From assembly GCA_905250025.1 (NCBI GenBank), contig CAJNOJ010000016.1:1-64000 (forward strand): 64,000 nucleotides of DNA. The letters are read 5' to 3'. Both the position numbers and the translations under genes were made by a program. The stretch comes from Adineta ricciae (Eukaryota > Rotifera > Eurotatoria > Adinetida > Adinetidae). Positions within the stretch are counted from its first letter, which is position 1; each line of letters opens with the position of its first letter. The notes beneath the pieces are model-generated. The model did not search any database. It worked only from the letters and a program-made list of their open reading frames with translations, and had not been told where the DNA came from. Positions 46,345 through 57,011 of this stretch are shown in pieces.

Positions 46345-48239
46345 ATCTGTAATGAAAGAAATATTGAACTTCTTATCGTATACCGAACCGCAAAGGAGAG
46401 AAGATTAATGTAACGAAAGAGAAAAAGAACTTTTCGAACATACGTATGTGTATGTATGTGACTGTCTAGCGTATTCAATACGTAAATAAACATTGCTTCG
46501 AGCAAGAATAGAAAGAGAGAAAAAGAAACTGGAGCTGAAGTCAATTGAACACTAAACGATTATCCATCCAATTTTGATTGTTTCGGTTACGTTCAAAGTT
46601 AACGAACTGAATTATGTAATGAGTGACATCTGTAGAATATCTTCTGAACAATAAATAAAGCATAAAGATCTATGAACAGTTTGTCAGGTCAAAGTAAGAT
46701 GAAAGGCGAACATTTGAGTTCATTGAATTATATGGAAAGCACACCAATTGATTGCGCATAATTAACCGTTCCGGAAAAACGAATATTAATAATATGAACA
46801 AGGCAGCTAATAATACCAGGAGGTGAGTGAGTGACATGGAAATGAAATCTCGTGATACCATTGACATGCGATAATTCATGTAAGATCGCAGACAATGAAG
46901 TAGTGTATTTCAATACTGAATCGAGAATATGAAATCAACCAAAAGCAACGAATTCGTATGATACATTAATGTACGACATAAAAAATCCATTTCTAATATC
47001 GCAACTTCTTATTTTCATTTAAACTTCCTATCATTCGGATGAAATAATAAATTATTCCATTCAATTTACTTCCGAAAACAACTGTCAAATCGTTTGGAAC
47101 TATTCTTTGTATTCTACGAATTGAAACTATAAATAATATCGAAAGCAATATACGGGTAAGCTGATACGGTTCCATACAACATTCAAAGCTCGATGACTTA
47201 CATAAAACAATAAATCAAGCACAAAGCAAAATGACTAACTCGATCGACTCAAGTAAATCATAAATACCAGCCTAAAAATTCACAAAGCCATGACTGCATG
47301 TGTGACACTCTATGAACATCAGAGAAAGACCAACTTTCCGTACTACACAAAGCTGAATGAGACTAAGAACATAGTCGATCGCATACATATTTATTATAAT
47401 TAGAAAGAAAACAGCAAGATTTACCGAGTACTAGAAACCGAATTAGCAGATAAATTGGATTTATTTCGTACTAGATATGAAGATGAAAAACGTACAAGAG
47501 GAGCTACATTCTCAGTAGATAACGAATTAATAGATGGATTGATTCCATTGAATACAACATATGGAGCAAAGAAACGATTAAGATGAACCACAAAAAACAG
47601 TAGCAAATGAATAAGCAAATCCATTGACACATTTCTCGGTTATATATGGACGCAAACTCGTCGTATGTGACTCCGATATAAAAATTTGTGCACAAACTTG
47701 GCCGACACAAGAATCATCTAGTTTCTCGAGGATGATGTTTATGATGAAGCGATTGTTAAGCTACTATGATTGTGTTGAAATAGTGATCTTTCTCGTAGAG
47801 AAGAGTTTTAGAAACATAAATTTTTTGCTTGCTCGTATGTGTGCAGCGTCAAAAAAACATCGAAAATCAATTTTTTGGAGAAGATGCGGAAACTTTGAAT
47901 CTGATGTCAGATTTTTGAAACAAAGCGTAACGATTATCCGGAAAAAAAATGTATAATCATGGAATACCGGCTATAGTCAAGCGTATTAGTATGATAAATA
48001 AAACATTGTGTTCTATGTCTACCGACGTAATAGTTAACTCTCGCAGTACCAGCCAGGGCCATTTTTGACCTCAGTGAAAGTGACAGAATCCGAAATGTAG
48101 TTATAAATTTTCGTAGAAATAAAAAAGATCATTGTTTTGACTAGTTCTCTATGAAGTCAGATCTAAAAATCTCACAATTTGACTTGTAAAAACAATCGCA
48201 GTCAAGTCGTTAAAAGGCTGGAACCGCAAGGATTAACAA
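46345..48239. other. Homer 5' region and intergenic sequence
   Basis: Probably holds the first exon(s) and promoter of Homer, but I cannot place them. Short frames near 46670-47175 and 47421-47710 have no domain character. Nothing else recognised up to the transposon relic. Confidence 0.4.
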
Positions 48240-50169
48240 CTGACCTTCATAAACGAACTTTGAAGTAACGTCCATATACCTGACAACAACACAGAACTTC
48301 TTCTTGATCTTTTACCTTTTGTACAACAAACATGCCTCTGCTTCTCACCGATAGCATTGCCTGTGAACCAGTGGCGTAGCCAGGGGGGAGGCAAATGGGC
48401 AATTGCCCAGTTCATTTTGAGGTTTGCCCATTGTAATTTTTGACTGCTAAGAGTTTGCCCACTCATCTTTTACTCTATCAGAGTTTGCATACCTGTTTTT
48501 TGGATCTTTTAGTAAACTTCCTTCGTGTTAAAAGTTCCTTTCTTTCCGAAAAGTTTCTGAAAAAAATTTAGCATTTTTTTATCGAAGTATCACCAAAAAT
48601 CAAGGTTTCTTCGGTACAAAAATCAGCTAGTTTCATTGTATTTGACGTGAACAAGATCACAATATCGTATAAAAGACCATCTGAAAATCTCAAAATTTCT
48701 GACAAATTTTTAAGCATATCGATTTTCTAAAAAATTATTGACTTGATAGATATTCCCTAGTAAACTTTTAGACGATAATCATATAAAAAATGTCCGGAGA
48801 CTTCTCATATTTGGATGAGAGGAAGGTAAGTATCTTGTCTCTTCGTGTGAATTATGGATGCATTGTTTTCCAACTTTTTCCTTTCCTGAAGAAGAGATAG
48901 AAGAAAATCGAACAAAAAATATAAGTGGTGGGATTCTATGCGCTTTTTTTTCTCTTTTCGCACTTCTTTATAGTGTACTGCCATAAAAGAAACAACACCA
49001 CATATTGGAATTCTCTTCATTTTTTATATTAATAAAACATAAGAACTTCTCCATCTGTTGTTGTTATATTTTTGTTATACTTTACACTTTCATTAAGTTT
49101 CAAAAGTTTGCCCTTTTAATAAAAAACTTGCCCATGGTTGCCCATTATTTTTTCTAGATAAGGTAAGTTTGCCCATTGGTCTGAAAATCCTGGCTACGCC
49201 ACTGCTGTGAACTAGGACTTTCAAATGGTATTCAACGAATTTTTCGAGAGCTCATATATAATAATCAGGAGGATCCGAGCGATTTAAAGATAAAAAGCGA
49301 AATATTTCCCTCAAATACAATCTACATACGAAAACCATTATATGTGCTCGTAGAAATTAATACATCACAAGTAGAAACAAATCTCGATGGTCTTCGTCCC
49401 AATCTGATTCCTACTCCATTAAGCAAGAAGCAATTCACTGTTCCTAAGAAGCAACTTTTCTAACATCGGCTCGATCGAGTACAAAATGGGAGAAGAATTC
49501 CACAAGTCACACGAACCCAACTACCAATTGTACCTGCCTTCGTAATAACTACATATAAAGCGCAAGGAGTCACAATGAACAAAATTGTAGTCGATCTTCA
49601 AGTTCCACTTCAGACATTGCAAGTGGTGTCAGTATGTGTACCACTCAGCACAGTGAAGAGAGCGGAAGATATAGTCATTCTTCGACCTTTTGATATGAAG
49701 GTTCTACAAGTTCGACTCTCTCTTGTTCAAGACGCTGAACTGAAACGTCTAGATGAACTTGACAAAGTGAGAGTGTGTGCCTCTTTCATGTTGTAAATAT
49801 GTGCAAATCAATGCTTTGCTAAGTGTCTAGTTTCATGGTAGACATCTAAAACGTAACATAATTTAAAATTATCTTAAAAGAATCATTTATATATGTTCGT
49901 CTCCTTTGCCCCTATTTACACTTATGTTAATAATTATATAAGTGTCTGTTTTCTGTCATTGTACCAGATATTGTCTATTGTGCCTTCTTTGTTTCAGTTT
50001 TTTATGCAATCATGTATAATTGTCTTAAATGTGTTGCTATTTCTTTAAAATATATTTAATCTACACTGGAGACAAACTTATATACACAATAATGCATTAA
50101 AAATGCAACATCTGCTAGCGATATTTCTACGAGAAAGAGCTAAGGTAGTCTGAAGACGAGCGTTACTTG
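48240..50169 (+). mobile_element. 3' part of a Helitron-like element with helicase remnant (copy C)
   Basis: The helicase C-terminus is readable in pieces: ELLLDLLPFVQQ (about 48285), a frameshift, then MPLLLTDSIACEL interrupted by another element, then GLSNGIQRIFRELIYN and PLYVLVEI on the far side, and finally ITTYKAQGVTMNKIVVDL (Pif1/Helitron helicase motif V-like) and VPLSTVKRAEDIVIL (motif VI-like), ending at 49796. At least one further stop (near 49460) interrupts it. The ~380 bp after the stop match 6080-6476 and end GCGTTACTTG at 50169 before host T. Rep/HUH domain and left end are absent, so this is a 5'-truncated, dead copy. Confidence 0.75.
48369..49204. mobile_element. Non-autonomous hAT-type element nested in the Helitron helicase
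   Basis: 836 bp with perfect 16-bp terminal inverted repeats, CAGTGGCGTAGCCAGG and CCTGGCTACGCCACTG. It is flanked by a perfect 8-bp target duplication CTGTGAAC (48361-48368 and 49205-49212). An 8-bp duplication and CAGTGGCGTAGCC-type ends are typical of hAT. Removing the insert and one duplication rejoins the helicase reading frame (ACEL to GLSNG), which shows the insertion came after the helicase. The interior has several TTTGCCCA repeats near both ends and no transposase. Confidence 0.9.
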
Positions 50170-50170
50170 T

Positions 50171-51070
50171 AATGTATCTTATCAAATTAAGGGAAGACAG
50201 AGACAGAGAGAGAGAAAATGCGTTGAATTGCAACAACCTTTTGATGTGCACTATCATCCGAATACAACTTTATATAAAGACTGTTCTTAATTGCAATAGA
50301 GTCAGGCGATATTTTTCCAAGTAAATATGTTAATTCTTCATCATGTCTGTAATTCCAATATTTTAGAGTTAGAGATAATATTTAGTTTTAAATTTCTTTG
50401 ACATTCGTGATGTACTCTAGATTTCCATTTATCAGATAAGGGTTGTAACCTGGATGACAAAGTTGAATTCGATAATTTCAGTGATCATCGAAACTACGAT
50501 GAATGTTCTCTGTATATTGTAGGAAAGGTATTTTAATAAAATTTTGTTATTGAGTTTCTTTGTTTTGGACTTATGGGAATAATCAATATTTGATCATGAA
50601 AGTCTGGCCAATCATATTGATGTCAAAAAATGCCTACGTAACCTTGTACTTGAAGATATTTTTGAAAATAAAAGAAATTCGATACTTATTGTTTACATAA
50701 AAATCATATAGAGAATCGAGAGCAACAGCCGCTGTCAATTCTCCCATAAAGGCATGATTTTTTCGCTGCCACGTTCTTACTCATTCGTTTTATTGCCCAT
50801 CGTACACTGTGTGAAATAACATAGACATCAAATCGCGTCGCATACAAAACATCATTCAATTTTCATTCTAAGGCAAACAACAGCGATGATGAAGTACTGT
50901 TGAAATGCAATTCAACTCTCCGCATAAAATTGTGGTCATAGTAATCAAGTAAATACGAAATCAGTCGACAAGATTTTTACCAAACTCGTTTAGTATTGAT
51001 AAGAGAGCATAAAACCAGCTGCTACATCAAACTTTAATTGATTACTTCAGTGTGCGTGTATGTGTGTGTA
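50171..51070. other. Intergenic between Helitron relic and FN3-like gene
   Basis: No credible gene. A GAGAGAGA tract lies near 50196-50215. A CATAAAACC near 51008 could be a weak TATA element for the next gene. Confidence 0.5.
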
Positions 51071-51880
51071 ATGACACGAATAATAGGAATGAGAATTTAT
51101 TGGTGTTCTTTACATATTTTGTTTCTTTCAATTGTCTCATACCAAATTACTCCAGATATAACTGAACCACGAATAACATCGATTGTTCCAATTAATTCGA
51201 CAGCATTAACTGTTAACTGGCAGTTCGCTGATACGTCAATTGATCGATCAGATTTAATAAGGATTTCAATTGATTTTTACGAGTATTATTATAGTTACAA
51301 TCGAACATATTTAGGAACGAATTATACGTTTGTATCAACAAACAAGACAATAACAAGTTTAACGAAAAATTTCGAATTAGTAAACGCTTATTATTATGTT
51401 TGTTTCTCATCCAATTCAACCGTAACTAACGTGAGTGTGTATTTAGCAATTACGAACAATTGTATTTTAGCTCGAACATGTTCACGCTCGAATACAACAT
51501 GTTCAGGACCCTCATCTGTTCTTATATCATCGATCAACATGTCTCCTACTGCATTTTTAATTTCATTTCTTTGGCCGAATGATCTACCATATAAGCCTAT
51601 TTCTTTTACAGCCAACTTGATCAATAATAATCAGTCAGGCACACCACTGAGTGTCATACAAAACTCGACGCATACAAATCGGTCCTATCTATTTAATGGC
51701 CTCACATCGAATACAGCTTATACAGTGAACACAAGCTTTACTTATAGTGCACTTTACAATGTTACAAAAGTGAATACGAGTACTTTGATAGTAACAACGT
51801 CTTCCTCAGCAAGAATATTTTATACCGGTGTTGTACATTTTTTCTGGGTGATTATGTTCGTTTTATTCTTTTGGGAATAA
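51071..51880 (+). CDS. Heavily N-glycosylated FN3-like cell-surface protein
   Basis: 269 residues from the ATG at 51071 (263 from the ATG at 51089, which gives a tidier signal peptide MRIYWCSLHILFLSIVSYQ). The extracellular part looks like two fibronectin type III-like folds: first from PRITSIVPINSTALTVNW, second from SVLISSINMSPTAFLISF to the GLTSNTAYTV strand. I count 14 N-x-S/T sequons. Five cysteines are clustered around the domain boundary. The C-terminus (TGVVHFFWVIMFVLFFWE) is hydrophobic up to the stop with no basic tail, which fits a GPI-anchor signal better than a transmembrane anchor. Single exon. Ligand and role unknown. Confidence 0.75.
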   Translation: MTRIIGMRIYWCSLHILFLSIVSYQITPDITEPRITSIVPINSTALTVNWQFADTSIDRSDLIRISIDFYEYYYSYNRTYLGTNYTFVSTNKTITSLTKNFELVNAYYYVCFSSNSTVTNVSVYLAITNNCILARTCSRSNTTCSGPSSVLISSINMSPTAFLISFLWPNDLPYKPISFTANLINNNQSGTPLSVIQNSTHTNRSYLFNGLTSNTAYTVNTSFTYSALYNVTKVNTSTLIVTTSSSARIFYTGVVHFFWVIMFVLFFWE

Positions 51881-52164
51881 AATCTTCTTCGAAAAGATGA
51901 ATTTTTGTTTGTTGTCTATTTATTTAATTAAAACTTATGCTCATAAAAAGTTCTTCTTGAGCAAGAAATGAATAGTTTGATCTTTAACGAAAGTTTTATT
52001 TTCCTTGTTGGTTATGAAGAACAGATCAATAAACAAATGAAACAAAATCTAAGAGTCCATAGTTCATTCATATTGAATAAGACGGAATGTTATTAATAGT
52101 GTATCTACAAGAAAAATGATTCATGCATTTCTTGCTTTTGCAAGGAAACACCAGAAACCTACGA
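51881..52164. other. Intergenic 3' spacer (convergent genes)
   Basis: 284 bp of AT-rich sequence between the convergent FN3-like gene and OST4; holds their 3' UTRs. Nothing else seen. Confidence 0.5.
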
Positions 52165-52284
52165 TTAACTTTGTTTTTTTGCTTTAATATTCGATGAATT
52201 GATGTAATGATAAAGAATAATCAATAAAAACACCAAAACATTGAGAATATTAGCAATAATTGCCAATTGCACGTCAGAAATCAT
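52165..52284 (-). CDS. OST4: Oligosaccharyltransferase subunit OST4 (39 aa)
   Basis: A 39-residue frame starting at the ATG 52282-52284 reads MISDVQLAIIANILNVLVF, continuing LLIILYHYINSS and a short lysine-rich end. It matches animal OST4 (MITDVQLAIFANMLGV... type, ~37 residues) nearly position by position. OST4 is a single-span ER membrane mini-protein that holds STT3 and ribophorin/OST3-type subunits together in the N-glycosylation complex. The short conserved N-terminus followed at once by one membrane helix is the entire protein, so it is not truncated. It was too short for ordinary gene finding. Confidence 0.92.
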   Translation of the reverse strand: MISDVQLAIIANILNVLVFLLIILYHYINSSNIKAKKQS

Positions 52285-52918
52285 GACTGTTAATCGAATA
52301 GAATATGATATTGTTTTTGAATCTGAAATATAACTAAATTATACCATAGAATTCTTTTTATTCTCAACACCGCCAGATGAAATTTTTCAAAAAAAAAACT
52401 TGTTCAATGCTTTTTTGAAAATGTTTGTTTGTCCACGGGTAGATTTGTCGTTTTCCTATTGGCACACATTCTACCAATCGCAAAGAATGGTTACCAGGAC
52501 GTCGTAAGTTATCACTGTAAATGATCAATGTAATTATGAATATGGTCTCACCCGCAAAATAAATGATCTCTGCCTGTTTTTAATATGCGCCTCTCCTACG
52601 AATAATAATTACCAATAAGAAGTACGAAGATAAGATATACACATAGATATGTACATGAAAAAAGAAATTAAGTTTAAAATAAATGTAGAGGATTTTTTGC
52701 ACGAGGCAAAAAAGCAGAACAAGGTCGTGGTTCGATTTCTCCAGAATGAAATGTAATGACCCGAAGTGAATGTGCGCAGGAAAGAATCAAATTGAGATCG
52801 ACTTGGTTGAGTGACTTTCGCCTAGCATAGAGATATATAAGTACCTGTAGATCATTGGTTTCTGTATCGCAGACGAACTTTTTATTCGCAGTGAATCGTT
52901 GTATACAAAACTTTTCAA
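52285..52918. other. Intergenic: promoters of OST4 and EF-hand gene 1
   Basis: Divergent spacer of 634 bp. Apart from the TATA candidate at 52834 I see no gene or repeat. Confidence 0.5.
52834..52840 (+). promoter_or_regulatory. TATA box candidate for EF-hand gene 1
   Basis: TATATAA (in GATATATAAGTA) lies 79 bp upstream of the ATG at 52919, a plausible spacing for a short 5' UTR. Confidence 0.5.
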
Positions 52919-54578
52919 ATGGCGACCACCGATACTGTTTTCAATCAAGCAGACGCCAATCATGATGGTACATTGTCTAGAGACGAATTTAAAGATTTTC
53001 TAGTACGAAATTCTGTTAGTGGAGGTACGACAACAAATTATCCTGTCAGTACGGATTATAGCGATATTGATACGACTGGTGGATATGGTTCCGCAGTCTA
53101 TCGATCATCAGTATATGGAACGTCTACAAGTGGCACTAGTGGTGATGCGACTGGTTTAGGACTTGATTTAGGTTATACTGGCTCTAATTATGGAGCTGCT
53201 ACATATGAATCGGCATCGTTTCGTTCATCTGTTGGTGGTAGTGATACATCGAACTACAATATTGTTGGAACGGGCGCAGTCTCAGGTGTGGATGCAGTGT
53301 CAACGACTTTTTCATCGGAATCACAGACATCATCCGTTCAACACTATGAAACTGATGAGCAAGGCAATTTTAAGGATGCAAATCCACAAATTGTTCGGCG
53401 TCCAGCTATCGAGGGGCCTGTGACTCTTACACAGAACATCAGAGTTCGATTCCTTCAACCACCACCTGTGCCACCACCAGGCGTAAGATCATTTTTCAAC
53501 ATATGTAGGATTTATTTCATCGATGTACTTTTTTTCAAAATTTCCTTCCAGCCATTGATTATCAAAGAAGTGCGACCACCACAACCACCCCCGCCACAAC
53601 CACTGCGTGTTCGTCAACAAGCACCTCCACTTCCACAACAACCCCCACTTGTTTTACGTGAGCGACCACCACCGGCGCCGCCAGTTGTTGCTTCTCAAAC
53701 AGGTAGAGGACAATAAGAAAAGCATTGGCAGTCGGCATCGTTTCAATGTATCATTTTTAGTTGTACGAAATCTTGCAGCTATTGCGGTTCCACCACGATC
53801 AGTTGTTATTGAGCGTTTGCCGCCCGCTCCACCAAAGCCCCGTAAGTGTTTTTTTTAATGTCTTTTCGACTTAAGCAATGTCTAACTTTATGTTTATGAT
53901 GATTAGGAGACATCATCATTGAGCGTTGGGTTCCCTACGGGCCACAAGCCGAACGAAAAACGATCGTTCAGCGAGCGGAAGCAGCGATAGTCTATCCCAA
54001 GCCGCGTAACATGATCATACAATACGAAGCACCACAGGTTCGAGTCATTCGCCAATTTGAACGTCTCGGGGTCACACCGGCTAATCCACAAGAGTATATT
54101 CAACGCTACGGAGCAACTCTTTTCGATGCTCAAACATTATTACAACAAGCTCGTGCTGCTGGCGTCGTTGAAGATATTGTAAGTAGCCCACGGTTTTGAA
54201 TTTGCTCGTAGATATATTGAATATTTGATCTAGTCACCACCAGCATCAGCTTCAGTTATGTCAAGTTCATCTGATTTCTCTTCGACAGAAAGAGCAAGTA
54301 TAATCAACTACGACAATCTCAATCGTAGTAGTGTTGACATAGGAAGAATCAGCAGCGCGGGCGGCGCAGGTCGTTCTTCATACTATGAATCGTCATCGTA
54401 CAGATCGGCTGGCGACGCGGCAGGATTAGGTGCTGCTGGTGGAAGAGGCTCAACAATTTACGAGTCATCATATAGAACATCTACAGTAGGCGATGTGAGT
54501 GATGCATTATTCAATGCTGTTGACACAAATAACGATGGTGTTATATCACAGGCAGAATTTCGCAATGCTGGACTTTAG
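52919..54578 (+). CDS. EF-hand / proline-rich / conserved-core protein, paralog 1
   Basis: Five exons in phase (52919-53482, 53552-53702, 53761-53841, 53907-54178, 54234-54578) give 470 residues. N-terminal EF-hand loop DANHDGTLSRDE and C-terminal loop DTNNDGVISQAE both have perfect calcium ligands, one at each end. Between them: a Gly/Ser/Tyr/Thr-rich spacer; a RRPAIEGPVTLTQNIRVRF block; proline-rich repeats (IIKEVRPPQPPPP, LVLRERPPPAPP, VVIERLPPAPPKP); then a conserved core IIIERWVPYG, KTIVQRAE, PRNMIIQYEAPQVRVIRQF and NPQEYIQRYG. The repeating IxIxERxPP pattern recalls alveolin/articulin-type cytoskeletal repeats, but I cannot assign a known family. No signal peptide, so probably an intracellular, perhaps calcium-responsive, structural protein. 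Confidence 0.8.
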
Positions 54579-55114
54579 ATGAGATGAAGATAAATACATC
54601 AAATTCGCTTTTCATTCCCTTGACAAATTAATTTGAAATTATTTTTGTCTTTTTTTCTCTAATTTTTCGACTACTCTCTTGACACTATTTGTAGTATAAT
54701 ATGAATAAAACTAGTTTTCAGAAATCACTTGTACATCGAATGTTCGGATGTTCTTTCTTTCGTTGTTCTTTTTCTTTATTGAGGGAAATGAAAGCAAAAA
54801 AGTGAAACAAGAATTTGATGTAATTTGATCTATACATTTGCAAATGTAATGTCAAGCGAAGGAAATGAAAAAAAAAATGAATGTAAAAGATATAATCAAG
54901 GAGAAAAGAAGAGCGAAGCAGAACGAATGTGTGACATATGAGAAAAAAAATTGTCCTTGTTCTTCTAACAAGGGATTTGTTGGGGAATAGAAAGTCAGGT
55001 TTTTTCTCTGTTTATGAACTAATCAAATCAGTTGACACTTCGATTAAGAGAAAAATTAATTCATCTAAATAAAAGATTTGCGTTTGACATTTTTCAAAAG
55101 ATTAAAATAATCGA
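54579..55114. other. 3' spacer between convergent paralogs
   Basis: 536 bp between two tail-to-tail stop codons. Holds both 3' UTRs. No gene; A-rich and T-rich tracts only. Confidence 0.6.
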
Positions 55115-57011
55115 TCATTCAACGTACTGGAGTTGTGAACCAAGAAATTGACGGAATTCATTTGGATCAATTAGACCGTCTTTATTGAGATCAGCAGCGT
55201 TAAACGCAGCATTAGCTAAATCTATATTACTACCATTTGAGCCACTGTAACTCTGATAACCCGAGGCACTTGCATCACCATGAAGAGTACCGTTATTACC
55301 ACCACCAGCGCTAGTACTAGCACCTTGTGATGAATACGAACCTGATTCATATGAGGCGCTAAAACCTCCGGATGTTCCATTTTGGCCGGTTTCAAAACCT
55401 GAAAATTCTGCACTTCCTGTTTGTCCACCATAGCCTGATGAATCAAAGGATGCTGGTGAACCAATTCCAGTACTTTCAGCACCTGGCGTAGCAGTACCGT
55501 ATTCATTATTAAACGTTGCTGATGATGTTCCTCCGACACCAGCAAGATTGGTTGGTGGCGACTAAAATCCACTGAATTATATGATACGAATACAGAACGT
55601 TGATGACTTACAATATCTTCAATGACACCAGCAGCACGAGCTTGTTGTACCAATGTTTGTGAATCGTACAACGACGTACCGTAACGCTGAACGTATTCTT
55701 GTGGGTTTTCTGGCGTAACGCCAAGACGTTGGAACTGGCGAACAATGCGAACTTGAGGAGCTTCATATTGAATAATGACATTGCGCGGTTTAGGATACGG
55801 TTTGGGCTCTTCGGCACGTTGGACAATTGTTTTTCGATTGGCTAGGACATTGTACGGGATCCAACGTTCAATGATGATATCCCCTATTGTTGAACGTAGT
55901 TTAATCGAATCGGTAGATAAAAGTAGGGTAGCTTACGTGGTTTCGGTGGAGTTGGAGGTAAACGTTCAATGATGACTGATCTGGGAGGGAGTGGGAGAGG
56001 TGGAAGTTTTCGTATAACTAAAAAGAGACAATATTACGAAGATGAGTATCTTTGTTATTATATTACCAGTTTGAGCTCCTGTTTGGGTGGGGATTGGAGG
56101 GGGTTTTTCACGTAGAATAAGTGGAGGTGGAGTAGGACGAGTTGGAGCCCGTTGACGAACAACCAATGGTGGCGGTGGTGGTGGTTGGGGTGGTCGCACT
56201 TCTTTAATGATCAATGGCTAAAAAGAACCGAACTGTCTATACAGTATGTACGACAAAGACGGCCACTTACGCCTGGTGGTGGAATAGCTGGTGGTTGAAG
56301 GAATCGAATTTTGATATTTTGAGTGTAGGTTATTTGTTCACCTTGAGCGGGCCGGCGAATAATTTGTGGATTAGGATCTTGATAAAGGCCTTGTGCATTG
56401 GTGGCGTATTGTTGAATTTGTTGTTGGCTATTGCCAGCATCGAACGACGATGTTGAAATATCTCCTGCAGTTCCTACTGTTCTTTCGGCAACAGAATTAC
56501 CTTCAGCGTCGAACGTTAGACCACCATTGCCGGTACCAGCACCTACAACACTCCCGCCGCCCGTTGATGAGGCAAATGATGTTTGATCGAAGGAATTGAA
56601 AGTTGTATTAGCATCGATATTACCAGCACCATTCAGTGTGCCTCCGCCTAAATCGCCAACGCCATTATAACCATCAGCAACACCACTGTATCCTTCGCCA
56701 ACGTTATTATAGCCACCAGTACTGTTGTGTCCATCTAAATAACCTCCTGATGAAGAAGAATCGAAATATCTTCCGGAGTATTGTCCACCATCACTTAGAT
56801 TACCAGTATAAATCGATGCACCAGGTCCAAGATTTTGACTAATAAGATTGCGGAATTCATTCAAATCAAGTCGCTGATCTTTATTAAGATCTAATAAAGA
56901 AATATTCGGTTAGCATATTCATAGAAGAATGAAAGAAGTTTCAGAAAGTATTTCAATAAAATAGGAAAAAAACCAATCAATACCTGCTTGATCAAATATC
57001 TCATCAGCCAT
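55115..57011 (-). CDS. EF-hand / proline-rich / conserved-core protein, paralog 2
   Basis: Six exons in phase (56984-57011, 56271-56890, 56067-56217, 55937-56017, 55612-55883, 55115-55561) give 532 residues. Three internal exons (151, 81 and 272 nt) have exactly the same lengths as in paralog 1, proving common descent; paralog 2 has an extra intron inside the first EF-hand. Starts MADEIFDQADLNKDQ; that loop has Gln where the Gly normally sits, so calcium binding there may be weak. The C-terminal loop DLNKDGLIDPNE is intact. The core is nearly identical: IIIERWIPYN, PRNVIIQYEAPQVRIVRQF, NPQEYVQRYG and QARAAGVIEDI. The Gly/Ser-rich spacers are longer and divergent, as expected for disordered parts. 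Confidence 0.8.

Noticed and set aside
47421..47710. Possible first exon of Homer (ending SANSVSSTR)
   Set aside because: There is a GT donor in place, but no Homer-like N-terminal sequence and a 1-kb intron would be needed; recorded only as a possibility.
47624..47956. Plus-strand 110-residue frame
   Set aside because: Random-looking, no homology, overlaps a minus-strand frame of equal quality.
52720..52745. GGTTCGATTTC resembling a tRNA B box
   Set aside because: No A box or acceptor stem could be folded around it.
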